This document shows, in pieces, positions 29,055-36,925 of a stretch of DNA of 40,118 bases. The translations under genes were made by a program, and so were the position numbers. Under the pieces are notes generated by a model, which ran no database searches, was not told the DNA's origin, and was given only the letters and a program-made list of their open reading frames with translations. Within the stretch, counting starts at the first letter, position 1. Every line of letters begins with the position of its first letter. This DNA comes from Acidobacteriota bacterium (lineage in GTDB: Bacteria > Acidobacteriota > Vicinamibacteria > Vicinamibacterales > SCN-69-37): assembly GCA_004297655.1 (NCBI GenBank), contig SCUN01000192.1, positions 1 through 40,118 of the forward strand, given 5' to 3'.

Positions 29055-30019
29055 TGGCGCTCTTCAAACTGCCTCGCATCGCTGAAATCGACGGCAGCAC
29101 CACGGGGTGGGGATTCTTTCTTTGCGCGCAGAAGGACCTGCGACCGACCAAAGCGGGCGGCAGCTATCTCGCCCTGGTGTTGCAGGATGTCAGCGGCGAG
29201 ATCGCCGCGAAGATCTTCGACGGCGCGGAGCAACTCGACAAACAGTTCAACAAGGGCGACTTCGTCAAGGTGTCGGGACGAGGCAACCTCTACAAGAACC
29301 AGCTCGAGCTGGTGCTCGAGAACATCCGCAAGGTGAACCCGGCGAAGGACGCCGCCGACGGTTTCCGCGAAGAGGATTGCATTCCGAGCGCGCCGCGGCC
29401 GATCGACGAGATGTGGCAGGAACTCCTCGGGCACGTCGAACGCGTGCGGCGGCCGGAACTGCGCGCGTTGCTCGACCGCATCCTCGCGAAGCACGGTCCC
29501 AAGCTGAAGATCTGGCCGGCCGCCGTGACCGTGCATCACGCCTATCGAGGCGGGCTGCTCGAGCACGTGCTGAAGATCATTCAGGTCGGCACGGCGCTGG
29601 CGGATGCCTACGAGGTGGATCGCGACCTCATCATCGCCGGCGGCATCCTCCACGACCTCGGCAAGATCGAAGAACTCACGTATGAGGGCGCCATCGGCTA
29701 TTCGGTCGAAGGCAACCTCGTCGGGCATATCGCCATCGGGCTCGGCATGCTGCAGGAAGCCGCGCGCGAAGACGCGTCGTTTCCCGATCAGCTCCGCCTC
29801 GAACTCGAGCACATCGTGCTGTCGCATCACGGTGCGCGTGACAAAGGATCGCCCGTCGTGCCGATGACATTGGAGGCCTTTGTCTTTGCGGCGACCGACG
29901 ACCTCGACGCGAAGATGTTCCAAATGAGAAAACACATCGCCGACGACTCGGGCGACGGCGCCTTCACGCAGTTCAGCAAGCGGCTCGATCGCGTGCTGTT
30001 CAAGCCGCCACAGGCCTGA
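29051..30019 (+). CDS. OB-fold/HD-domain 3'-5' exoribonuclease (YhaM-like)
   Basis: GGSYLALVLQDVSGEIAAKIFDGAEQLDKQFNKGDFVKVSGR OB fold; HHAYRGGLLEHVL, GGILHDLGKIEEL HD motif; ATGA overlap with SDR. Confidence 0.9.
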   Translation: MMALFKLPRIAEIDGSTTGWGFFLCAQKDLRPTKAGGSYLALVLQDVSGEIAAKIFDGAEQLDKQFNKGDFVKVSGRGNLYKNQLELVLENIRKVNPAKDAADGFREEDCIPSAPRPIDEMWQELLGHVERVRRPELRALLDRILAKHGPKLKIWPAAVTVHHAYRGGLLEHVLKIIQVGTALADAYEVDRDLIIAGGILHDLGKIEELTYEGAIGYSVEGNLVGHIAIGLGMLQEAAREDASFPDQLRLELEHIVLSHHGARDKGSPVVPMTLEAFVFAATDDLDAKMFQMRKHIADDSGDGAFTQFSKRLDRVLFKPPQA

Positions 30020-30026
30020 TATCGCG

Positions 30027-30935
30027 GTGACCTCGAGCCACGAAACGCGTCGGGCCTGGCTGGCCTGGTTCGCGATCTGCCTGATCTGGGGCACGACCTA
30101 TCTCGCGATCAAGATCGCGCTCGGCACCATCCCGCCGCTGCTGGTCGGCGGCCTTCGCTACATCATCGGCGGCCTCGTGATGGTGGCCGTTCTCAAACAA
30201 CAGCGCCGACGGCTGCCGCCCATTTCCGCGTGGCCGACGCAGGCCGTCATCGGCTTCACCATGCTGAGCCTGGGCAACGGCGGCGTCGTGATCGCCGAAC
30301 AGTATTTGACGAGCGGCCTGACGGCGGTGCTGGTCGGCACGAGCCCGTTCTGGATGGTCGGCATCGACGCGGCGTTCCCCGGCGGCAAGCGCCTGCGGCT
30401 GCAGCAGGTGATCGGCATGACCGTGGGCTTTCTGGGCATCGTCCTGCTCGTGTGGCCGGACCTCGAGGCGTCGAGTTTCGGCGCCGGGACGCTGATCGGC
30501 GTGGTGGCGGTGCAGATCGCCTGCATCGGGTGGTCGATTGCCTCGTCGTACAGCAAACGGCACGTGCAGTCGGCCGATGTGCTCGGCACGGCGACCCTCC
30601 AGATGATCTTCGGCGGCGTCTTCATGGCGCTCGGCGCCACGCTCCGCGGCGAATGGCCGCACCTCTCGTTCACGCTCTCGACGACCGCCGCGCTCGCGTA
30701 CCTGGCGATTCTCGGATCGGTCGTCGCGTTCGTCTCGTACTCCTACGCGCTGAAACACCTGCCGATCTCGGTGGTGTCGCTGTATACCTACGTGAATCCG
30801 GTCATCGCCGTCGCGCTCGGCGCCCTGTTGCTGCACGAGCCCTTCGGGGGGCGGCAGTTCGCGGCCGCCGGCGTCATCGCGCTCGGCATGGTGATCATTC
30901 GCAACGACAAGAAGCCCGAAGGCGAGGTGTCATGA
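30027..30935 (+). CDS. EamA/DMT-family transporter, GTG start
   Basis: LIWGTTYLAIKIALGTIPPLLVGGLRYIIGG and duplicated 5-TM pattern; AYLAILGSVVAFVSYSYALKHLPISVVSLYTYVNPVIAVALG. Confidence 0.94.
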   Translation: MTSSHETRRAWLAWFAICLIWGTTYLAIKIALGTIPPLLVGGLRYIIGGLVMVAVLKQQRRRLPPISAWPTQAVIGFTMLSLGNGGVVIAEQYLTSGLTAVLVGTSPFWMVGIDAAFPGGKRLRLQQVIGMTVGFLGIVLLVWPDLEASSFGAGTLIGVVAVQIACIGWSIASSYSKRHVQSADVLGTATLQMIFGGVFMALGATLRGEWPHLSFTLSTTAALAYLAILGSVVAFVSYSYALKHLPISVVSLYTYVNPVIAVALGALLLHEPFGGRQFAAAGVIALGMVIIRNDKKPEGEVS

Positions 30936-31498
30936 ACGCCGCCGCCGCGCTGCTCGTGGTGAGATTCCTGGCCGGCGGCGTGACCGGTCTGACCGTTCAC
31001 GAATCCGGCCACGTGCTGACGAGCGCGATGTTCAGCGCGCATCCAGGCACGCGGCCGATCAACTACGCGGGCATCCCGTTCTTCACCGTGACGCACAACC
31101 AGGTGTCGCGAAAGAAGGAATTCGTCATCTCGTCGGCCGGGTTATGGATGCAACACGCCGGATCCGAGTGGCTGCTGACCGCGCGGCCGAACCTGCGGCA
31201 CGAGTCCGCGCCGTTTCTGAAAGGGATGTTCGTCTTCAACACCGCGACGTCCGCGGTCTACACGGCCGCGGCGCTGGGCCGGCTCGGGCCGCTCGAACGC
31301 GACACGTTGGGCATGGCCACGTCGCTCGGACGCGCCGGCTGGCGCGAGCCCGTCGTCGGCATCTTCGTGGCGGCTCCGGCCGCGCTGGATGTGTATCGGT
31401 ACTTTCGGCCCGATCAGAAGTGGGCCGCGTGGGCATCGCGCGGCACCAAGGCCGCGTTCATGGCGCTCGTGCTATTCGCTGGCCGGCCGGTCCCCTAA
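30932..31498 (+). CDS. Small membrane protein with HExxH (HESGH) motif
   Basis: ATGA overlap with EamA gene; FLAGGVTGLTVHESGHVLTSAMF; hydrophobic segments. Confidence 0.65.
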   Translation: MNAAAALLVVRFLAGGVTGLTVHESGHVLTSAMFSAHPGTRPINYAGIPFFTVTHNQVSRKKEFVISSAGLWMQHAGSEWLLTARPNLRHESAPFLKGMFVFNTATSAVYTAAALGRLGPLERDTLGMATSLGRAGWREPVVGIFVAAPAALDVYRYFRPDQKWAAWASRGTKAAFMALVLFAGRPVP

Positions 31499-31924
31499 CG
31501 CGAACGTCATCGTCCCGTGACAGACGAGCTTGCCGTTCACGCGGGCGCGTCCGCTCAACACGCCCATGCGGCTGCGCAGGCGGCGGACGACCGCTTCAAT
31601 CACGACGACATCACCGGGGTGGACGGGCTGATGAAACCGCACGCGCTCGATGCCCGTAAAGAAGATCAGCTTCTCGAGATTCTCCGGCTTCGACAGGATC
31701 AGGATCGCGCCGACCTGCGCGACCGCTTCCGTCAGGATGGTCGGCGGCATCGACGGCTTCTCACCAGACATGCGCGAGAGATACCACTCACTGTGCGTCA
31801 CATTCTTGATACCGACGATGCGCTTGTCGGTTTCGAGTTCGGTGACGCGATCGACCAGCAGGAACGGATACCGGTGGGGCAGAATCCGTTCAATCGCCGA
31901 GTAGTCGAGCGGCAGAGTGAGCAT
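31472..31924 (-). CDS. fabZ: 3-hydroxyacyl-ACP dehydratase FabZ-like
   Basis: ILPHRYPFLLVDRVTELE, MPPTILTEAVAQVGAILIL, RVRFHQPVHPGDVVVIEAVV. Confidence 0.94.
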   Translation of the reverse strand: MLTLPLDYSAIERILPHRYPFLLVDRVTELETDKRIVGIKNVTHSEWYLSRMSGEKPSMPPTILTEAVAQVGAILILSKPENLEKLIFFTGIERVRFHQPVHPGDVVVIEAVVRRLRSRMGVLSGRARVNGKLVCHGTMTFALGDRPASE

Positions 31925-31946
31925 CACTCCAAGTATAGTTAATGAG

Positions 31947-33680
31947 ATGAGTGAGCGGGACATTCTCCTGACGATGTTCGACTTAGGTCGTCAGGTCACG
32001 GCGGTGCTCGACATCAACGAGCTCCTCGAGAAGACCCCGGAGCTGATCCGCCGGCTCATCCCGTTTGACGCCTTCGCGGTCTACCTGTTCGACGAACGCC
32101 GCAACGATCTGTCGATCGCCTACTCGGTCGGCTACCCCGACACCGCCCGCATCCGCATCCGCCTCTCCGAGGGTATCGTCGGCCGGGTCGTCGAGTCCCA
32201 GCAGGCGCTGGTCGTCGGCGACGTGTCATCCGACCCGCACTACATCGAAGTCGTGCCGGGCATGGCGTCGACGCTCGCGGTGCCGCTGATCTACAAAAAG
32301 AAAGCCGTCGGCGCGCTCAACATCCTGAGCCGCACGCGCGATCAGTACTCGGATCAGGACGCCGCGATTCTCCGGCAGTTTGCCGCGGCGGTCGCGGTGG
32401 CCCTGGTCAATGCCCGCATGTTCGAGCGCGAGCGTGCCGACGCGGCCGCGTTCGAAATGCTCGCCGAGATCGGCAAGGAAGTCGCGGCCGTACTCGATCT
32501 CGATCAGCTGTTGTCGAACATCGCGCAACTGACGCGTCGCGTGGTCGACTACCGCACCTTCGGCATCCTGTTGTACGACGATGTGCGCCAGGAGCTCGAG
32601 ATGAAGGTCGCCGTGCAGTACGGCGAAAAGAAAGTGCTGCCGAAGGTGAAGCTCGGCGAGGGCCTGGTCGGATACGCCGCCCTGCATCGCGAAGCCGTGC
32701 TCGTGCCAGACGTCTCGAAAGACCCGCGATACATCAAGGCCGTCGAGGATGTGCGATCCGAACTCGCCGTGCCGATGCTGCTCAAAGATCGATGTATCGG
32801 CGTCTTCGACCTCGAGAGCCCGGAACTTGACGCGTTCACCAAGCGGGACGTCGAGATTCTCACGCTGCTCGCCAGCCAGGCGGCGGTGGCGATCGAGAAT
32901 GCGCGGCTGTACGAAGCCGTTTCACACTCCGAAGCGCGGATGGAAAAGGAACTGCATTTCGCCAAGCGCGTGCAGGCCGCGCTGCTGCCGCTGCAACTGC
33001 CGAAGAAGATCAAGGGCGTCGACGTTGCCGCGTCGTTCGCGTCGGCCCGGGAACTGGGCGGCGATTTCTACGATTTCATCGTGCCGGATTCCAATACGCT
33101 CATCGTCGCCCTGGGCGACGTCTCCGGCAAGGGCGTACCGGCCGCGCTCTACAGCGTATTTGCCGGCGAGTTGGTTCGCGGCCGCACGTTCCGCCGGCGT
33201 TTCATGCCGGACCAATCCACGCCGTCGCACGTGCTCGGGTCGATCAACACGATCCTGCACGAGCGCCAGCTCGAGGAGTACTACTGCACGCTCTGTTACG
33301 CCGTGTTCGACCTGAAGCGGCGAACCGTCACGCTGGCCAATTCCGGCGTGCCGTATCCCGTCCGCGCCGCCGGCGATGCGGTCGCGCAGATTGAATCACC
33401 CGGCGTGCCGCTTGGATCGTTCTATGGAACGACCTACGACGAAATCACGCTGCCGATCGGCAAGGACGACGTGTTTGTGTTTTGTTCGGACGGCGTGTCG
33501 GAAGCGATGAACTCGAAGGGCGAGGAATTCACGTCGGAGGGCGTTATCAAAGTCGTGGAGCAGTCGCGGATACTCCCCGCCCGCGAGATCGTGACGAATA
33601 TCGTCCAGGCTGTCGAAGACCACCGCGCGGGCTTTGCGCCCAACGACGACACGACGGTGGTGGCGGTGAGGATTGGCTGA
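31947..33680 (+). CDS. GAF-GAF-SpoIIE (RsbU-type PP2C) phosphatase
   Basis: Two GAF domains (VGRVVESQQALVVGDVSSDPHY; VGYAALHREAVLVPDVSKDPRY); GGDFYDFIVPDSNTLIVALGDVSGKGVPAALY; CSDGVSEAMNSKGEEF. Confidence 0.94.
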   Translation: MSERDILLTMFDLGRQVTAVLDINELLEKTPELIRRLIPFDAFAVYLFDERRNDLSIAYSVGYPDTARIRIRLSEGIVGRVVESQQALVVGDVSSDPHYIEVVPGMASTLAVPLIYKKKAVGALNILSRTRDQYSDQDAAILRQFAAAVAVALVNARMFERERADAAAFEMLAEIGKEVAAVLDLDQLLSNIAQLTRRVVDYRTFGILLYDDVRQELEMKVAVQYGEKKVLPKVKLGEGLVGYAALHREAVLVPDVSKDPRYIKAVEDVRSELAVPMLLKDRCIGVFDLESPELDAFTKRDVEILTLLASQAAVAIENARLYEAVSHSEARMEKELHFAKRVQAALLPLQLPKKIKGVDVAASFASARELGGDFYDFIVPDSNTLIVALGDVSGKGVPAALYSVFAGELVRGRTFRRRFMPDQSTPSHVLGSINTILHERQLEEYYCTLCYAVFDLKRRTVTLANSGVPYPVRAAGDAVAQIESPGVPLGSFYGTTYDEITLPIGKDDVFVFCSDGVSEAMNSKGEEFTSEGVIKVVEQSRILPAREIVTNIVQAVEDHRAGFAPNDDTTVVAVRIG

Positions 33681-33714
33681 TCAAGTTTCACGTCACACGT
33701 CACAAAACTTGATC
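33679..33714. repeat. Perfect inverted repeat enclosing two CGTCACA heptamers
   Basis: GATCAAGTTT-(cacgtcacacgtcaca)-AAACTTGATC, 10-bp arms; overlaps the TGA stop of the SpoIIE gene. Confidence 0.85.
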
Positions 33715-33878
33715 TAAATAGAACCGCCCAGCTCCCCTGGAGCGGAATGCGGCGATGCCAGCGCCTGCCTGTCGGTTGTTGACGCATCCCGATGGCCGAG
33801 CGGTTCCAAAGAGGTGTTAATCAAGACTCGTGCCGGGCGTTTTGTACGTACCGCCGGACGGTTTCTGTCGCCGGGCGG

Positions 33879-35093
33879 CTACGATTGCGCGGCCGCGCGC
33901 GGCGTTTCGGAGGACGCGGACGGGGCTACGAGCGTTGATAGTTGGGCGGCGATGATCCTGGCGACGGCGAACCGGGCGTCGCCGGGCTTGGCGCCCTGTA
34001 CTTCGGCCGCCAACACGCCGACGCAGCCCGAGGCAGCGATCAGCGGCACGGCGAGGGCGCCCTGGCCGTCGACCGATCCGCGAACGACCTGGGGCTGCCG
34101 GGTGCGAAACGCGAGGGACGTGACGTTGTCGCCGTCGACCGACAACGTGCCCATTCGCTGCAGCACTCGCTCCGAGTAACCGTGGGCCATTGACGGACGG
34201 AGCGTGGTCCCGCCGTGTTCGCTGATCCAGAGGACCAGGCCTTTCGCTTCGAGGACCGCGGCCGCACGCGACATCAGCGCGGCGAGGGCGCCACCGTCCT
34301 GGACGGAGGCGAGGTCGACACAGAGATCCGCGGCGCCTGTCAGATCCGGCGTCGGCGTAAACCACGGATCGGGTGCGCTGGTGCTCACGTGCTCGGGTGC
34401 GCTGGTGCTCGGGTGCTCAGGTGCGGGGTGAGTGGGTGCGGCGTCTGGTGAATTGAGCGAGAGTCCGGCTGCTGCCGGTACGTTGTTTCGGCGAGCGGCG
34501 ACGATGAGCAACAGCAGGCCAATCACCATCACGAGCGCGTTCGTGCCGAGGCCGACCCAGCCGAGCAATGTGGCTTTCGCTTCGAACGCCGCCATTTCCG
34601 CGTCGCGCGCCGCGGCCAGTTCGGCCTTGAGTTGCTTGACCGTGTCCGCGCCTTCGATCAGAACGACATCCGCGGCGACAAGGATCTGGCCGGTGCCGAC
34701 AAGGCCGCGCGCTTTGCGGTCGTTCGCGGCGACGGCGTTCACGAGCGGCGTGGCGGCCGTGTAGTGTGCGCGCGCCTCAGCCGACGTCGTCGTCGCGTTG
34801 AGATTGGCGACCGCGCTCTCGAGCTGGACGGCCAGCGCCGTCGCCGTGTTCATCCAGGTGTTGGCGGATTCGATGTTCTGCCCGGCGGCGATGTACGCGG
34901 CTTCAGCCGCGCCAAGATCGGCGAGACCTTCTTCAGCCGACCGAAGATCGGCATTGACGCGTGCCGCGGCTGCGCGGCCGTCATGCCGGTACATGTCGAG
35001 CGCGTAGTTTCCGGCAAGACCCGCGAGCGCGATGAGGATGAAGGCGACGATCAGTCCCGTCATTCCCTGAGACGCGCGCGCCTGCTCTGACAT
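33879..35093 (-). CDS. Membrane receptor: two TM helices flanking a helical extracytoplasmic region plus cytoplasmic GAF domain, no output domain
   Basis: GLIVAFILIALAGLAGNYALDMY and LGWVGLGTNALVMVIGLLLLIVAARR TMs; GAF-like C-terminal region; ORF ends without kinase/GGDEF/MCP domain. Confidence 0.7.
   Translation of the reverse strand: MSEQARASQGMTGLIVAFILIALAGLAGNYALDMYRHDGRAAAARVNADLRSAEEGLADLGAAEAAYIAAGQNIESANTWMNTATALAVQLESAVANLNATTTSAEARAHYTAATPLVNAVAANDRKARGLVGTGQILVAADVVLIEGADTVKQLKAELAAARDAEMAAFEAKATLLGWVGLGTNALVMVIGLLLLIVAARRNNVPAAAGLSLNSPDAAPTHPAPEHPSTSAPEHVSTSAPDPWFTPTPDLTGAADLCVDLASVQDGGALAALMSRAAAVLEAKGLVLWISEHGGTTLRPSMAHGYSERVLQRMGTLSVDGDNVTSLAFRTRQPQVVRGSVDGQGALAVPLIAASGCVGVLAAEVQGAKPGDARFAVARIIAAQLSTLVAPSASSETPRAAAQS
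34371..34436. repeat. Octanucleotide tandem tract inside the GAF receptor gene
   Basis: GGTGCGCT GGTGCTCA CGTGCTCG GGTGCGCT GGTGCTCG GGTGCTCA GGTGCGGG. Confidence 0.8.
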
Positions 35094-35138
35094 TCGTCGA
35101 TAACTATAACGCAGCTTTCCGCGGGCTTGCGCCGGCGG

Positions 35139-36878
35139 CTACCGGGATTTGACGATGGCGTACGCCGGCAGACCCACGGCGTTGAAGCGCTGCATCACGG
35201 CCTTGACCTCAGGCGCGTCCAGATCTTCGGCCTGGAACTTGATCTTCACGTAATTAGCCAGCGCCGCCTTCACTTGCGGATCGGCGAGCGTGGTCTTGTC
35301 CATCGTGAGGCAGTTCTTGCACCACGTGGCCCACATGTCGATGAGGACGGGCTGGCCCGTGGCGACCGCCGTCCGGAGTCCCTCGTCCAACGTTGAGTAC
35401 CAGCCCTCTTTCAGTTTCTCGGCGGCGCTGGCCTGCACATCCGCCGTGTTGACCCAGCGGTTCGACAGGATCTCGTAGGTCAGGTAGCCGTAATACGCGG
35501 CCGTGGCGAGGATGAAAACCCCGAACGCGTACTTCACGCGATTCATCCAGGCGCCCGGCTTCGGGAGCCGCGAGAGGCCCGCGCCGGCGATCGGCCACGG
35601 TAGCGCCATCCCCAGTCCCAACACGAAGGGCAGCGCCAGCGCGATCGACGACCCCTTCGCATAGAGATCGCTCGCGAAGATCACGACCTGGATCACGACC
35701 GGCGCGACACAGGCGCCAGCGAGCAGCGCCGCAATCGCGCCCATGCCGAACGCCAGCGCGAACGATCCGCGACTCACGCCGCTGAACTGGAATCGGCTCG
35801 ACCACTTCGAGAAGTCGATCACGCCGATGTCGAACATCGCGAGACCCAGCACGACAAACAGCACGGCGATGGCGGCATTGAACCAGGGCGACGAGTTGAT
35901 CGCGCCGAACGTGCCGGCAGTGAGAATGACGATGAGCCCGATGACGCCGTAGACGAGCGCCATCGCCGCGCCGTAGGCGGAGCCCAGCAGAAAGCCGCGG
36001 CGCTTTGCGCCGGGACTGAAGTCCCGGCCTACATTCGCGCCGGCCCCGATGATTGCGAGGTTGATCGGAATCATCGGCAACACGCATGGGGTGAGGTTCA
36101 GCGCGAGGCCGCCGAGGAACACCAGCAGCAGGATCGCGATCGGGCCCTGGCCTTGAAACGGGCCCGAGGCTTTGACGCCGGCCTCCGCATCGCGGATAAA
36201 CGCGAGGAAGGTCCCAGCATTCATGTAGCCGCCGGCCACGCCTCGGGTTTCGAAGCCTTCGAGGCTGGTAAGCGGGTTCGCGGGTGAGGGGGTGAGTTGG
36301 TGATCAGGTGAGCTTGGTGCGGCGACCACGGCCTTGTCGCCGTTGCCAAACGTGATTGCCCGGAACACTTCGGCGTTCGATGCCGTTTCAACGGCGCCGA
36401 TCGGAATCGCCCATGTGACCGGCACCGTGACCGGCCGGAAACACAGGAGGTTGTTGCAGGGCTGATAGCGCAGGCGCGCGTTGAGTGTGACCGAACCGGC
36501 AGCCGATGCGCTGACATTGGCCGTGACGCCGACGATGAACTCGCGCTCGAAGACGAGCAGCATGTCGCCGGATTCGAGCTTGAAGTCCTTGGCCGGTGGG
36601 AAAACGACTTCCGACGGCGTGATCGCGGGATTCGGTTCGAATGTCAGCGACGTCGGGATGAGCGATTCGTCTTTCGGTTTGTTCGACTGCGCGTGCAGGC
36701 CTTCCGGTAGCACGACTCGAAGCGCGAGTCTGACCGTGGAGCCCGGCCGCGCCGCCGAGACCGACGACAGCGGCTCGATCGTGGCCGAGGCGGGCGATTG
36801 CGCGAAGGCCGGGACAGACAGAAGCAGCGCCGCGGCCGCGCCGAGAACGATTCGCATATGTGTGACTACGCGGCTCAT
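35139..36878 (-). CDS. DsbD-like thiol:disulfide interchange protein (TlpA/DsbD with C-terminal thioredoxin)
   Basis: LGGLALNLTPCVLPMIPINLAIIG and IAALLAGACVAPVVIQVVIF TM cysteines; MWATWCKNCLTMDKTTLADPQVKAAL thioredoxin motif. Confidence 0.9.
   Translation of the reverse strand: MSRVVTHMRIVLGAAAALLLSVPAFAQSPASATIEPLSSVSAARPGSTVRLALRVVLPEGLHAQSNKPKDESLIPTSLTFEPNPAITPSEVVFPPAKDFKLESGDMLLVFEREFIVGVTANVSASAAGSVTLNARLRYQPCNNLLCFRPVTVPVTWAIPIGAVETASNAEVFRAITFGNGDKAVVAAPSSPDHQLTPSPANPLTSLEGFETRGVAGGYMNAGTFLAFIRDAEAGVKASGPFQGQGPIAILLLVFLGGLALNLTPCVLPMIPINLAIIGAGANVGRDFSPGAKRRGFLLGSAYGAAMALVYGVIGLIVILTAGTFGAINSSPWFNAAIAVLFVVLGLAMFDIGVIDFSKWSSRFQFSGVSRGSFALAFGMGAIAALLAGACVAPVVIQVVIFASDLYAKGSSIALALPFVLGLGMALPWPIAGAGLSRLPKPGAWMNRVKYAFGVFILATAAYYGYLTYEILSNRWVNTADVQASAAEKLKEGWYSTLDEGLRTAVATGQPVLIDMWATWCKNCLTMDKTTLADPQVKAALANYVKIKFQAEDLDAPEVKAVMQRFNAVGLPAYAIVKSR
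36009..36032. repeat. GTAG-headed REP-like palindrome inside dsbD
   Basis: Minus strand GTAGGCCGGGACTTCAGTCCCGGC; 9-bp arms; 23/25 identical to 955-979. Confidence 0.85.
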
Positions 36879-36897
36879 GAACAGCGGGTTACTTTGC

Positions 36898-36925
36898 GGC
36901 GGCCTTCGAGATCAGGCCGCCCTAC
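36898..36925. repeat. GTAG-headed palindrome at nuoG 3' end
   Basis: Minus strand GTAGGGCGGCCT-gatctcga-AGGCCGCC; TAG of the head is the nuoG stop codon. Confidence 0.8.

Noticed and set aside
33788-33812. tRNA-Ser-like D-arm string GATGGCCGAGCGGTTCCAAAG
   Set aside because: No matching acceptor stem, anticodon arm or T-arm (GGTTCGAATCC) downstream; at most a remnant, probably chance.
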